A stretch of 64,000 nt of DNA, from positions 44,152-108,151 of the forward strand of contig JAETNR010000012.1 in assembly GCA_021772055.1 (NCBI GenBank), in the 5' to 3' direction. This DNA is from Blautia sp. Lineage in GTDB: Bacteria > Bacillota > Clostridia > Lachnospirales > Lachnospiraceae. This document shows positions 9,330-17,714 of the stretch, piece by piece. The notes beneath the pieces were generated by a model. It was not told where the DNA came from. It saw nothing but the letters and a program-made list of their open reading frames with translations, and did no database searches. How positions within the stretch are numbered: the first letter of the stretch is position 1; each line of letters begins with the position of its first letter. The translations under genes and the position numbers were made by a program.

Positions 9330-10310
9330 TCAGCTTTTTCCCAGAACGCTTTTCAGCCACATATCTGCAAGCACCGGCCAAACTGCCGCTTCCTCATTGG
9401 GAATATTTGCTTTCAGCATTTCTTTCCCTTTCTCTTCGTCATAATCAAAGGAATCCAGAATCTTCTGCTTTTCCGGTTCTGAAAGTTCTATAATTCCCTG
9501 CTTAATGCATTCTACTATCCTGTTGATCTGCTCCATGGTATCTGTCTCACCATACTCTCCCCTGGCCCATGCTTCATTTGCAAGAGAAAGCCCGTGTTTT
9601 CCGCTGGAAAATACATGATGTGCATAAGAGATTCCCTGTTTATGAAGTGCCTCTGCCATAAGATAACTGTTTTCTACCGGAACTGCTTCATCTGTTGCAG
9701 TCTGCCATAAAAAACAGGGAGGTGTGTTGGATTTTACCTGTTTTTCCAGAGACACATATGCAAGCTGCTCTTCTGAAGGATTTTCACCCAGAAGGGCATT
9801 AAAGGAATCTCTGTGTGCATACTCTCCGGATGTAATCACCGGATAAGACAGGATTGCGGCATCCGGGCGGTTGGAAATCTCCTCATACCGCACATCCGAC
9901 ACATCTTTGAAATGAACACAAAGGCTGCCGCAGAGATGTGCTCCGGCAGAAAATCCACAGATAATCACCTGGTTTGTCAAAACTTTAAATTCTTCTGCCG
10001 CCTTACGGACAAAGCGCACTGCTCTTGACAGATCCTTCATGGGCTGATCATTAAGCGGAACCGCACCAAGAAGATTTGTCGTATATGTGCAGACAAATGC
10101 CTGATACCCTTCTTTATAAAATTCTCTGGCTACGATTTCCCCTTCCGTTGGGGAAACAACCCGATATCCGCCTCCTGGAACCACAATGATTCCCGGCCTT
10201 TTTTGTGTATCCTCGTCATGGATAAATGCCGTGATGTTCGGCATAAATCCAAATGCCATAGGATAAGAATACTCTCCCTGCTCCCATAAATCAAATCTCT
10301 TAATAATCAT
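9330..10310 (-). CDS. Alpha/beta hydrolase, sugar-ester (acetyl esterase-like)
   Basis: Cytoplasmic esterase of the BD-FAE/acetyl-xylan-esterase-like group, 326 residues, no signal peptide. The oxyanion loop is PGGGY (45-49) with the nucleophile in GFSAGAH (Ser121). The acid Asp is in TATDEAVPVENS (about 208) and the base His in SSGKHGLSL (about 241). About 75 extra residues follow the hydrolase fold (IVECIKQGII to the end), ending in a short segment that contains MWLKSVLG. Such enzymes deacylate plant oligosaccharides after import, which would fit the glycan loci further right. No sugar genes are adjacent. Start supported by a GAGGGG ribosome site. Confidence 0.85.
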   Translation of the reverse strand: MIIKRFDLWEQGEYSYPMAFGFMPNITAFIHDEDTQKRPGIIVVPGGGYRVVSPTEGEIVAREFYKEGYQAFVCTYTTNLLGAVPLNDQPMKDLSRAVRFVRKAAEEFKVLTNQVIICGFSAGAHLCGSLCVHFKDVSDVRYEEISNRPDAAILSYPVITSGEYAHRDSFNALLGENPSEEQLAYVSLEKQVKSNTPPCFLWQTATDEAVPVENSYLMAEALHKQGISYAHHVFSSGKHGLSLANEAWARGEYGETDTMEQINRIVECIKQGIIELSEPEKQKILDSFDYDEEKGKEMLKANIPNEEAAVWPVLADMWLKSVLGKS

Positions 10311-10337
10311 ACGTACCCCTCTTTTTTTCAGAATATT

Positions 10338-10625
10338 TTATACCTTCTCGCTTCCGTCTTTCACATTCAGAGCATTGCTTATTCCTTTTCTGCAGCTTGC
10401 TCTGCTTACAATTTTACCATATACCAACGCAAATTCAACACCAGCTTCTTCAATTTCCTTTACAAACATTGGTTTAATCCGGAAGATAGAGCGGGATTTA
10501 TTCCACTTCTCGCTGTTAAACGACAGTAATCCGTACCGAACCTTCGGATCCAGGGAAAAATCATCAGAAATCCGGCACATCACTTTAGCGCGACGTGCCG
10601 GATTTCCGACAATTCTATAAACCAC
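10338..10625 (-). CDS. Hypothetical small protein downstream of the J-domain gene
   Basis: A basic 95-residue frame that begins at a GTG overlapping the last codons of the J-domain protein by 11 bases, so coupled translation is possible. It has no membrane segment, no cysteine pair pattern and no motif I recognise. A frame of similar length exists on the opposite strand and is equally featureless. It could be a chance frame in a degenerate tail. Listed because the gap between its neighbours (10311-10614) would otherwise hold nothing recognisable. Confidence 0.3.
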   Translation of the reverse strand: MVYRIVGNPARRAKVMCRISDDFSLDPKVRYGLLSFNSEKWNKSRSIFRIKPMFVKEIEEAGVEFALVYGKIVSRASCRKGISNALNVKDGSEKV

Positions 10626-11562
10626 TTACATTCTGAAATTCCCGAAGCTTTTGCTTCGCTTCCGGGGAAAGTCCTTTGGGGACCTGGATCCGGACTGTCA
10701 CATACTGGTCACCATATACAGATTTGTTCTTCATGGAAACAACACCCTTTCCTTTCAGTCTGATCTTGCTTCCGGATTGTGTTCCTTCCTTAATCCTGCA
10801 TACAACATCTCCGTAGAAAGTATGAACGCGTGCCTCACCGCCAAGAACTGCCGTGGGATAAGGAATGATAATTTCTGAGTAAATATCCAGCCCTCTTCTC
10901 TCATAGCCGGTTTTCCCGGCCACATGGATCACCAGATACAAATCCCCGGCTTCTTTTCCTCCCAGGCCGGGCTCGCCCTTCCCTTTCAGGCGAATCCTGC
11001 TTCCTTCCTCCACGCCTGCAGGAATATGCACCTGAACAGAACTCATACCTCCGTTGCCGGAATTCTTTAAAGAAAACCTTTTCTCGCATCCCAAAACAGC
11101 TTCCTCAAACGTAACGGTAATCTCCGCCTGGGCATCCTGTCCCTTCATAGAGGACGTTCCAAAGGGATTTCCTGAATAAGCATTCTCATACCGTTTTCCT
11201 TTTCCAAACAAATCTCCGAAAATATCTCCGAAAAACTCATCTCCATTCCCTGTATGAAAATGGAAACCGCCGTCCTCTCCCTGCCAATATGCAGACTGGC
11301 TCTGCCGCTTTGCAGCCTCCGGAGAAAATCCGGGTTCAAAAGCCATAAATCCGTAGGTATCGTACAGCTTACGCTTTTCCTCATCACCCAGGATTTCATA
11401 GGCCTCATTTACTTCCTTAAATAATCTTTCCGCCTGGAGATTACCGGCATTGGTATCCGGGTGGTATTTTTTTGCCAGCTTCCGGTATGCCTTTTTGATT
11501 GCAGCCGCATCCGCCTTTTTATCAACACCCAACACCTCGTAACAATCTCGTCTCGCAGCCAT
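10615..11562 (-). CDS. J-domain co-chaperone, zinc-finger-less DnaJ (CbpA/DjlA-like)
   Basis: Hsp40-type partner that stimulates DnaK. The J domain is at residues 1-70 with the invariant HPD (about 34-36, in KKYHPDTN). A Gly/Phe-rich stretch follows (about 95-140, [22 protein letters not shown]). Two beta-barrel DnaJ C-terminal domains come next (about 150-310), with [22 protein letters not shown] as the signature. The four CxxCxGxG zinc repeats of true DnaJ are absent, so this is a class B protein. Start at ATG 11562 with AGGGAGGTG before it; a GTG three codons earlier is less likely. It lies next to hsp20 on the same strand but a terminator separates them. Confidence 0.9.
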   Translation of the reverse strand: MAARRDCYEVLGVDKKADAAAIKKAYRKLAKKYHPDTNAGNLQAERLFKEVNEAYEILGDEEKRKLYDTYGFMAFEPGFSPEAAKRQSQSAYWQGEDGGFHFHTGNGDEFFGDIFGDLFGKGKRYENAYSGNPFGTSSMKGQDAQAEITVTFEEAVLGCEKRFSLKNSGNGGMSSVQVHIPAGVEEGSRIRLKGKGEPGLGGKEAGDLYLVIHVAGKTGYERRGLDIYSEIIIPYPTAVLGGEARVHTFYGDVVCRIKEGTQSGSKIRLKGKGVVSMKNKSVYGDQYVTVRIQVPKGLSPEAKQKLREFQNVSGL

Positions 11563-11606
11563 AAAAAACACCTCCCTGACTTGTATGCTGCATTTCTCTG
11601 TACCTT

Positions 11607-11652
11607 ACAATAAAATGGACTGCATATTTACAATCCGGCAAATATGCAGTCC
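11607..11652 (-). terminator. Terminator of hsp20
   Basis: A 13-bp perfect stem, GGACTGCATATTT (11617-11629) with its complement (11640-11652), has a 10-base loop. On the minus strand ATTTTATTG follows. It lies about 25 bases after the Hsp20 stop. Confidence 0.8.
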
Positions 11653-11674
11653 TGTCTATTTAAAGAGGTGCCAA

Positions 11675-12115
11675 TTAACCCTCAATGGCAATATATTTCT
11701 TTTCTTCTGCTTCAGGCTTCCTGGGATCTTTCTTCGGAATGGACAGGGTAAGTATTCCGTTCTCATACTTAGCCTTGATTTCTTCCTGTTTCACATTCTC
11801 TCCTACAAAGAAGCTTCTACTGCAGGAACCGGAATATCTCTCCCTGCGGATATACTTCCCGGTCTTCTCATCCTTCTCATCATTGTTCCTTGAGGTAGCT
11901 GCCTTAATTGTAAGATAACCTTCCTTCAGCTCCGCCTGAATGTCTTCTTTCTTATATCCCGGCAGGCTGACCTCCAGCTCATATTCATTCTCATGTTCCT
12001 TCACATCTGTCTTCATTATATTCTCTGTGTTTGTTCTCTGATATCCCCTGAACGGATAATCAAAACCAAAGAAATCATCAATTAAATTTTCTCCAAAAAT
12101 ACTAGGCATTAACAT
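11675..12115 (-). CDS. Small heat-shock protein, Hsp20/alpha-crystallin family
   Basis: ATP-independent holdase chaperone of 146 residues that binds unfolding proteins. The alpha-crystallin domain spans about 37-137. It starts at the MKTDVKEHENEYELEVSLPG strand and includes the GILTLSIPK motif, which matches the conserved GxLxxxxPK-type end of the domain. The short N-terminal arm has DDFFGFDYPFRGY and the tail KKYIAIEG carries an IxI oligomerisation motif. The promoter overlaps a perfect CIRCE operator (12245-12271), so HrcA repression is expected. Monocistronic with its own terminator. Confidence 0.95.
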   Translation of the reverse strand: MLMPSIFGENLIDDFFGFDYPFRGYQRTNTENIMKTDVKEHENEYELEVSLPGYKKEDIQAELKEGYLTIKAATSRNNDEKDEKTGKYIRRERYSGSCSRSFFVGENVKQEEIKAKYENGILTLSIPKKDPRKPEAEEKKYIAIEG

Positions 12116-12229
12116 AAGTCACCGCTCCTTTTCCATTAAACTTTTTATATGCTTCATTGGAACCGGGGATGTTGGGATTTTTAAGGGTTCTTCTGAACTC
12201 CTCTCTGTCATCTCCTTTGTTCTATGTGT

Positions 12230-12258
12230 AATATAACATATAAATTAGCACTCGTCAA
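12230..12258 (-). promoter_or_regulatory. Sigma-A promoter of hsp20
   Basis: On the minus strand TTGACG (12253-12258) and TATATT (12230-12235) are 17 bases apart. The -35 box lies inside the CIRCE operator, so HrcA binding would block RNA polymerase directly. The transcript would start about 110 bases before the coding region. Confidence 0.8.
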
Positions 12259-12271
12259 CCCCGAGTGCTAA
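12245..12271. promoter_or_regulatory. CIRCE operator (HrcA binding site)
   Basis: Perfect match to the CIRCE consensus: TTAGCACTC (12245-12253), nine-base spacer, GAGTGCTAA (12263-12271). CIRCE is the binding site of the heat-shock repressor HrcA and normally sits before groESL and dnaK operons. Here it controls hsp20. Confidence 0.95.
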
Positions 12272-12365
12272 CATTTTTTGTGAAAATTCTGTGAAAACAT
12301 TGGTAAAACGATTTTAAATTTCCATACACATCTTTATACATTCTTAATACAAATTCCAATACACT

Positions 12366-12396
12366 TTTACTTTCTTTATTTTTTGTGCCATATAAT
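12366..12396 (+). promoter_or_regulatory. Candidate promoter of the ktr/kdp-like operon
   Basis: A perfect TATAAT at 12391-12396 lies 38 bases before ktrB. A loose -35 box (TTTACT/TTACTT, about 12366-12372) sits 18-19 bases upstream. The rest of the 12272-12433 stretch is AT-rich without other recognisable elements. Confidence 0.5.
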
Positions 12397-12433
12397 TAAG
12401 GCCTGATAAAGAAGGATAAAGGAGTTCTTCCCA

Positions 12434-13768
12434 ATGAAAATACCATTTTTAAAAAAGAAAAAGCTGACTTCCTTTCAAATAATTATACTAAGCTTTTCCG
12501 GCGCGATCCTTGCAGGGGCACTTCTTCTGATGCTGCCGATCTCCAGCAGAGGAGGAAACATCACCTCCTTTCCGGACGCCTTGTTTACTTCCACCTCTGC
12601 AGTATGCGTTACAGGACTTGTTGTCTTTGATACTGCTACATACTGGTCAGCCTTTGGCCAGGCAGTTCTTCTGCTTTTGATCCAGGTGGGTGGTATGGGA
12701 GTCATTACAGCAGCAGTTATTTTTGCCATGGCCTCCGGAAAAAAAATTTCCCTGATGCAGCGCAGTACCCTGCAGGAATCTATTTCAGCGCCAAAGGTAG
12801 GCGGCATTGTCCGGCTGACGGAATTTATTGTAAAAACAACCTTCCTTTTAGAACTTGCAGGTGCTGTAATTATGGCTCCCGTGTTTTGCCGTGATCATGG
12901 CATAAAAGGATTATGGATGGCACTTTTCCATTCCATATCTGCTTTTTGCAATGCAGGCTTTGACCTGATGGGGATTAAGGAAAAATTTTCCTCCCTTACA
13001 GCCTATTCCGCGGATCCGATCATCAACATCACGATCATGCTCCTGATCATAATCGGAGGCATCGGTTTCCTCACCTGGGACGATATTCACACAAACCGTC
13101 TACATCTGCACAAATACCGAATGCAAAGCAAGGTGATCCTTTGCACGACCATGATATTGATCATTATTCCGGCAGCTTTCTTTTTCTTTTATGAATTTCC
13201 TGCCCTTCCTTTTGGAAAAAGACTGCTCGCTTCGCTTTTTCAATCCGTAACACCCCGAACTGCAGGCTTTAATACAACAGATTTAGCTGCATTCAGTGAA
13301 GCAGGGCAGTCTGTCATAATCATCCTGATGCTGATCGGCGGTTCACCGGGCTCTACGGCAGGAGGAATGAAAACAACTACTATTGCAGTACTGCTCGCTG
13401 CCTCAGCATCGACCTTCAGCCGAAAAGAAAGCGCCCACATTTTCGGGCGGCGCATTGGAAATGATACGGTAAAACATGCCGCAACGATCCTGCTGATGTA
13501 TTTCACCCTCTTTTTCTCAGGCGGTTTCCTCATCAGCATTGCTGAAGGACTTCCTATGCTTATCTGTCTTTTTGAGACAGCATCTGCTGTAGGAACGGTT
13601 GGCTTGTCCCTGGGTATTACTGCAAGCCTCGGGACATTTTCAAGATGCATTTTGATCCTGCTCATGTTTCTGGGCAGAGTCGGCGGGTTGACATTGGTCT
13701 TTGCAGCTCTGGCAGCTACGCAGCGAAAAACAGCAAAATATCCTCAGGAAAAAATAACAGTTGGATAA
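12434..13768 (+). CDS. ktrB: Ktr/Trk potassium uptake channel subunit
   Basis: Membrane subunit of a Ktr-type K+ transporter, 444 residues. Four M1-P-M2 repeats are visible through their pore loops, each ending in the filter glycine: SAVCVTGL, SAFCNAGF, TPRTAGF and SAVGTVGL. The gene starts at ATG 12434 with AAGGAG 8 bases before. It heads a run of five same-strand genes with gaps of 55 bases or less. The partner gating subunit KtrA follows after 14 bases. Uptake is probably driven by Na+ or the membrane potential, as for KtrAB in other Firmicutes (family knowledge). Confidence 0.95.
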   Translation: MKIPFLKKKKLTSFQIIILSFSGAILAGALLLMLPISSRGGNITSFPDALFTSTSAVCVTGLVVFDTATYWSAFGQAVLLLLIQVGGMGVITAAVIFAMASGKKISLMQRSTLQESISAPKVGGIVRLTEFIVKTTFLLELAGAVIMAPVFCRDHGIKGLWMALFHSISAFCNAGFDLMGIKEKFSSLTAYSADPIINITIMLLIIIGGIGFLTWDDIHTNRLHLHKYRMQSKVILCTTMILIIIPAAFFFFYEFPALPFGKRLLASLFQSVTPRTAGFNTTDLAAFSEAGQSVIIILMLIGGSPGSTAGGMKTTTIAVLLAASASTFSRKESAHIFGRRIGNDTVKHAATILLMYFTLFFSGGFLISIAEGLPMLICLFETASAVGTVGLSLGITASLGTFSRCILILLMFLGRVGGLTLVFAALAATQRKTAKYPQEKITVG

Positions 13769-13782
13769 AGGAGAATTTTTCT

Positions 13783-14430
13783 ATGAAATCAATACTTTTA
13801 ATTGGGCTTGGCCGATTCGGAAAACATATTGCCCTGCATTTAAATCAGCTTGGACATCAGACTATGGCAGTTGACCATAACGAGGAGCGTGTGGATGCGG
13901 TACTGCCATTTGTAACAAACGCGCAGATTGGCGACAGTACCAATGCCGATTTTCTGAACTCCCTGGGTGTCCGCAATTTTGATGTATGCATTGTAGCAAT
14001 CGGAAACGATTTTCAAAGCTCCCTGGAAACCACATCTTTACTAAAAGAGCTTGGTGCCAAATTTGTTGTCTCCAGAGCAGGCAGGGACATCCATGCAAAA
14101 TTTCTTCTCAGGAACGGGGCCGACGAAGTGGTTTATCCGGAAAAACAGCTTGCCAAATGGACTGCCATCCGCTACAGCTCTGATCATATCATGGATTACA
14201 TAGAGCTGGATGATGAGCACGCCATATTTGAGATTCCGGTACCGAAGGACTGGGCAGGCCGATCCATCGGAAATCTTGATATTCGGAAAAAATACAGTAT
14301 TAACATCATGGGTATCAAGCAGAACCACAACCTGGAACTTTCCGTCTCACCGGACATGGTTCTGAGAGAAGGCGAAACCATGCTTGTTCTCGGGAAAAAC
14401 AAAGATTTACAGAAGTGTTTCCGAATTTAA
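13783..14430 (+). CDS. ktrA: KtrA gating subunit (RCK/TrkA domain)
   Basis: Cytoplasmic nucleotide-binding ring protein that gates KtrB in response to ATP/ADP and, in other species, c-di-AMP. About 215 residues. The Rossmann RCK_N domain begins ILLIGLGRFGKHIALHL (GxGxxG) with the adenine-ribose acidic residue after TMAVDHNEE. A TrkA_C (RCK_C) domain covers the last 80 residues. The frame is open further upstream into ktrB, but the start at 13783 has AAAGGAG correctly placed and gives the usual length. Confidence 0.94.
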   Translation: MKSILLIGLGRFGKHIALHLNQLGHQTMAVDHNEERVDAVLPFVTNAQIGDSTNADFLNSLGVRNFDVCIVAIGNDFQSSLETTSLLKELGAKFVVSRAGRDIHAKFLLRNGADEVVYPEKQLAKWTAIRYSSDHIMDYIELDDEHAIFEIPVPKDWAGRSIGNLDIRKKYSINIMGIKQNHNLELSVSPDMVLREGETMLVLGKNKDLQKCFRI

Positions 14431-14447
14431 CTTCAGGAGGCTGAAAT

Positions 14448-14633
14448 ATGCAGGACCTTTTACTGCTTGGAGCCGTTTTCGCAGAGCTTCTTTTTGGATT
14501 TTATATCATAAAAAAGTGGGATATGCTTTTTGATCAGCTTGATACGGATGAAATGCCTCAGGATTCCTTTGAGATTGAAAACTCTCATACAGATTTTTTA
14601 GAGAAAAGCGTAGAAAATCACCAAACAGAATGA
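14448..14633 (+). CDS. Small single-span membrane protein of the K+ operon
   Basis: A 61-residue protein with one hydrophobic span (about 3-22, LLLLGAVFAELLFGFYII), a KKWD boundary and then an acidic tail (LDTDEMPQDSFEIE). CAGGAGG lies 8 bases before its ATG, and it sits 17 bases after ktrA, so it is very likely translated. I recognise no family. By position between a K+ channel pair and a KdpD-like sensor it could be a small accessory or signalling subunit, loosely analogous to KdpF, but no similarity to KdpF is claimed. Confidence 0.7.
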   Translation: MQDLLLLGAVFAELLFGFYIIKKWDMLFDQLDTDEMPQDSFEIENSHTDFLEKSVENHQTE

Positions 14634-14646
14634 TATGATAGGGAAA

Positions 14647-14673
14647 GCCTGCCGTTCTTATATAAAGGCAGGC
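14647..14673 (+). other. Intercistronic hairpin before the kdpD-like gene
   Basis: GCCTGCC (14647-14653) pairs with GGCAGGC (14667-14673) across a 13-base AT-rich loop. No T run follows. The GGAGG site of the sensor gene comes directly after. It may modulate mRNA stability or translation of the downstream sensor, or be incidental. Confidence 0.4.
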
Positions 14674-14687
14674 CCGGAGGAAATTCG

Positions 14688-16262
14688 ATGGAACGATTTA
14701 ATAAAAAGCCCGGACAGCCTTTGGTCGACGTTGTAGCAGGATATATAAAATCCATTGCAAGAGATATCGGCAAAAGTTTTCTTGTCCTGTTGGCTGCGAC
14801 ACTGATTGGCTATACATTCTGTTCCCTTGGTTTTACAGAGGCAAACCTGATTGCTGTTTATATTTTTGGTGTGCTGGTCATCTCCATCATCACCACAAGC
14901 CGCCTGTGCGGACTGATCTCTTCCCTGGTAAGTGTGCTGGTTTTTAACTTTTTCTTTACTATTCCGCGCTTTACCTTTCATTTTTATGACCCGGATTACC
15001 TGGTAACCTTTACCATTATGTTTATGGTTGCACTGCTTACCGGTACCCTTGCAACAAAACTGAAGGAAAACGCCAGGCAGTCCGCACGGGCAGCATTCCG
15101 GACAAAAATACTTTTCGAAACCAACCAGCTTCTGCAAAAGGGGCAGGATGAGCAGTCCGTTGTAAAGGCCGCTGCCGGACAGCTGATCAAGCTTTTAAAA
15201 CGGGATCTGGTTATTTACCTGTCTGACGGCAAAGAACTCTCCACTCCCGGTATTTACCGCACAACGGACAGCGATGGGGCTGACCTGGTCTCCGAAGCTG
15301 AGCAGGCAGTCGCTATCTGGGTACTTCGCCATAAAAAACATGCCGGAGCCGGAACCGATACATTAAACAATGCCAAATGTCTTTATCTTGCCATAAGAAA
15401 TAACCAGAAGGTGTACGGAGTGGTTGGAATTTCTATGAATGAGGTTCCTCTTGATGCCTTTGAAAACAGTGTCCTGCTGGCCATCCTCGGGGAATGCGCC
15501 CTTGCCCTTGAAAACATCAAAAACGCCAGAGAAAAAGAGGAGGCTGCGATTCTTGCAAAAAATGAACAGCTCCGTGCAAACCTGCTTCGGGCAATCTCCC
15601 ATGACCTGCGCACTCCGCTGACTTCTATATCCGGAAATGCCAGCAATCTTTTATTCAATTACCAGAAACTGGATGAAAGTACAAGGGGACAGATTTTTGC
15701 AGATATTTACGATGATTCCATGTGGCTCATTAATCTGGTAGAAAATCTGCTTGCTGTCACACGAATTGAAGAAGGCCGTATTAATCTGAAACAATCTCCG
15801 GAACTAATGGACGAAGTAATTTCAGAAGCATTGCGCCATATTAACCGCAGAAGTGTGGAACATACCATCCGGGTCACCAGCACACAGGATCTGATCCTTG
15901 CACAGATGGATGCGAAATTGATCGTTCAGCTGGTCATCAACCTTGTGGACAATGCCATCAAGTATACGCCCGCCGGATCTGTCATAGAAATCCATACAGA
16001 GCAGAAAGACAAACTGGTCTTCGTTTCTGTTTCTGATAACGGTCCCGGAATTCCTGATGAACAAAAGCCCCGTATTTTTGATATGTTCTACACAGGCACT
16101 AACAAAGTCGCTGACAGCCGCAGAAGCCTGGGGCTTGGACTCTCGTTATGCAAATCAATTGTTACAGCTCATGGCGGCACGATTTCCATATCGGACAATC
16201 AGCCCCATGGTACGATCTTTACATTTACATTACCTACAGGGGAGGTAGATATACATGAATAA
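14688..16262 (+). CDS. kdpD: KdpD-like sensor histidine kinase without the N-terminal KdpD/Usp domains
   Basis: Membrane kinase of 524 residues. The DUF4118 four-helix membrane domain of KdpD (about 30-125) is followed by a GAF-like domain (about 140-275). The phospho-acceptor box is AISHDLRTPLTS (His305), with the ATPase N box NLVDNAIKYTP and G box SLGLGLSLCKSI. Classical KdpD has about 400 extra N-terminal residues (KdpD and Usp domains); these are missing. The stop overlaps the start of the regulator gene by 8 bases. Setting beside ktrAB suggests it senses K+ or osmotic state, with Ktr rather than a Kdp ATPase as output. Confidence 0.88.
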   Translation: MERFNKKPGQPLVDVVAGYIKSIARDIGKSFLVLLAATLIGYTFCSLGFTEANLIAVYIFGVLVISIITTSRLCGLISSLVSVLVFNFFFTIPRFTFHFYDPDYLVTFTIMFMVALLTGTLATKLKENARQSARAAFRTKILFETNQLLQKGQDEQSVVKAAAGQLIKLLKRDLVIYLSDGKELSTPGIYRTTDSDGADLVSEAEQAVAIWVLRHKKHAGAGTDTLNNAKCLYLAIRNNQKVYGVVGISMNEVPLDAFENSVLLAILGECALALENIKNAREKEEAAILAKNEQLRANLLRAISHDLRTPLTSISGNASNLLFNYQKLDESTRGQIFADIYDDSMWLINLVENLLAVTRIEEGRINLKQSPELMDEVISEALRHINRRSVEHTIRVTSTQDLILAQMDAKLIVQLVINLVDNAIKYTPAGSVIEIHTEQKDKLVFVSVSDNGPGIPDEQKPRIFDMFYTGTNKVADSRRSLGLGLSLCKSIVTAHGGTISISDNQPHGTIFTFTLPTGEVDIHE

Positions 16263-16956
16263 ACCTTTAATACTGGTAGTGGAGGATGATTCTTCCGTGC
16301 GAAACCTGATTTCAACCACATTAAAAACCAATGATTACCGGTATCTGGTTGCTGTCACCGGAGAAGCAGCAATTATGGAAGCATCCTCACATAATCCGGA
16401 TATTATTCTTCTGGATCTTGGTCTTCCGGATATGGATGGCGTACAGGTCATAAAAAAGATCCGCACCTGGTCCAATCTCCCGATCATTGTGATCAGTGCA
16501 AGAAGCGAGGATTCCGATAAAATACAGGCTCTTGACGAAGGCGCAGATGATTATCTGACAAAGCCCTTCTCTGTGGAAGAGCTGCTGGCAAGGCTTCGAG
16601 TAACCCAGCGCCGACTCTCTTATATGACCTCTGAAATGCTGACTGCCAGTTCTGTATTTGTCAACGGAAAACTAACCATAGACTATGCCGGAGGCTGCGC
16701 CAGCATGGACGGCCAGGAACTCCACCTGACCCCCATTGAATATAAGCTTTTGTGTCTCCTTTCCAAAAACGTCGGCAAGGTCCTGACCCACACCTATATT
16801 ACCCAGAATATCTGGGGCAGAAGCTGGGAAAATGATGTAGCATCCCTCCGGGTCTTCATGGCAACCCTCCGGAAAAAGCTGGAAGCAGCACCGGATTCCC
16901 CGCAATACATTCAGACCCATATCGGCGTCGGATACCGCATGATGAAGGTAGAATGA
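16255..16956 (+). CDS. kdpE: KdpE-like OmpR-family response regulator
   Basis: Receiver domain with EDD at 10-12, phospho-acceptor Asp54 (IILLDLGLPDMDG), Ser in VISARSE and Lys in DYLTKPFS. A winged-helix DNA-binding domain ends THIGVGYRMMKVE. Gene order and overlap with the KdpD-like sensor make it the cognate regulator. The likely target is the ktrB promoter, so the operon would be autoregulated; this is inferred from linkage. It is the last gene of the five-gene unit. Confidence 0.9.
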   Translation: MNKPLILVVEDDSSVRNLISTTLKTNDYRYLVAVTGEAAIMEASSHNPDIILLDLGLPDMDGVQVIKKIRTWSNLPIIVISARSEDSDKIQALDEGADDYLTKPFSVEELLARLRVTQRRLSYMTSEMLTASSVFVNGKLTIDYAGGCASMDGQELHLTPIEYKLLCLLSKNVGKVLTHTYITQNIWGRSWENDVASLRVFMATLRKKLEAAPDSPQYIQTHIGVGYRMMKVE

Positions 16957-16983
16957 GCCGAAACCGCCGGACAGTAAAAAACA

Positions 16984-17030
16984 GCAAAGCAGAATCTTTT
17001 TCATAAAAGAACTGCTTTGCCGTATATTTT
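16984..17030. terminator. Probable terminator of the K+ operon
   Basis: A nine-base perfect stem, GCAAAGCAG (16984-16992) with CTGCTTTGC (17012-17020), has a 19-base loop. TATATTTT follows on the plus strand and TGTTTTTTA on the minus strand, so it could work both ways. The stop codon of the truncated ATPase on the minus strand lies inside its loop. Confidence 0.6.
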
Positions 17031-17399
17031 AATAATCAACATCCAAATTTTTGTAATAAAAGAAATTACCTTTTCCGGGCCGCCTGCAGGTTCCATACAC
17101 CATTGCATATCAAAATGAACCACATCATATTGATTTAAATATGTCTTAAACTCCTTGCTCTTTGCTATTTCCAGACAGGAAAACATTTCTTCCGAGTCAC
17201 AGCCCCTGCTGTAATATGCCGCAAGCATATCTGCCGTAATAGATTTGCCAAATCTCCGCGGGCGGCTATTGCAGATGAATGCATCTGTAGATTCCAAAAC
17301 ACTATTCGTGTAGTTGAGAAGACCTGTTTTATCTACATAAATTTTTGCATTCAAAGCAGCCTGAAATCCACTGTTATCCGGATTTAAAAACAGCCCCAT
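17001..17399 (-). pseudogene. Truncated AAA-ATPase-like protein (DUF1703/PD-(D/E)XK type), N-terminal remnant
   Basis: 132 residues matching the start of the roughly 500-residue AAA-ATPase-like proteins common in gut bacteria. The segment YVDKTGLLNYTNSV is followed by the P-loop-like RPRRFGKSITADMLAAYYSRG and the GPEKVISFITK segment. The rest of the ATPase and the C-terminal nuclease-like domain are gone. The frame stops inside the terminator hairpin at 16984-17020. It is probably a deletion remnant. Confidence 0.65.
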
Positions 17400-17467
17400 A
17401 TGCCATACACCCCTTCCTTATGCCTGATCCGTGAGACAACATTTAAACAGTTTCTACCCGACAAATT

Positions 17468-17689
17468 TCATAACTCATCCATCACAACATCATTGACAGC
17501 ATCAAACGCATCCTCCAGAGCATCCAGTGCCTCTGTCAGTGTATCCAGCTTTTCCTCCTCCGCGTCCCCGTCCTCATATTCCTCAATAATATCCGCCATT
17601 GCATCCTTCAGTTTCTCCAGATAATCCGCAATGTCCTGCAATTTTAATTCTTTGTCCGCCAAAGGTGCAATATCTACTACTTTTCCCAT
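17468..17689 (-). CDS. Small acidic coiled-coil protein, unknown function
   Basis: 73 residues, about one third Asp/Glu, with heptad-like spacing from YLEKLKDAMADIIEEY to LDALEDAFDAVNDVV, so probably a helical hairpin or coiled coil. Start placed at the ATG of MGKVVDIAPLADK (17689), which has GGAGGAG about 10 bases before it. An upstream in-frame ATG would overlap the GrpB-like gene. Proteins of this look occur widely in Clostridia, but I know no function. Confidence 0.65.
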   Translation of the reverse strand: MGKVVDIAPLADKELKLQDIADYLEKLKDAMADIIEEYEDGDAEEEKLDTLTEALDALEDAFDAVNDVVMDEL

Positions 17690-17714
17690 GCTGTGTACTC
17701 CTCCATATTCCGGT

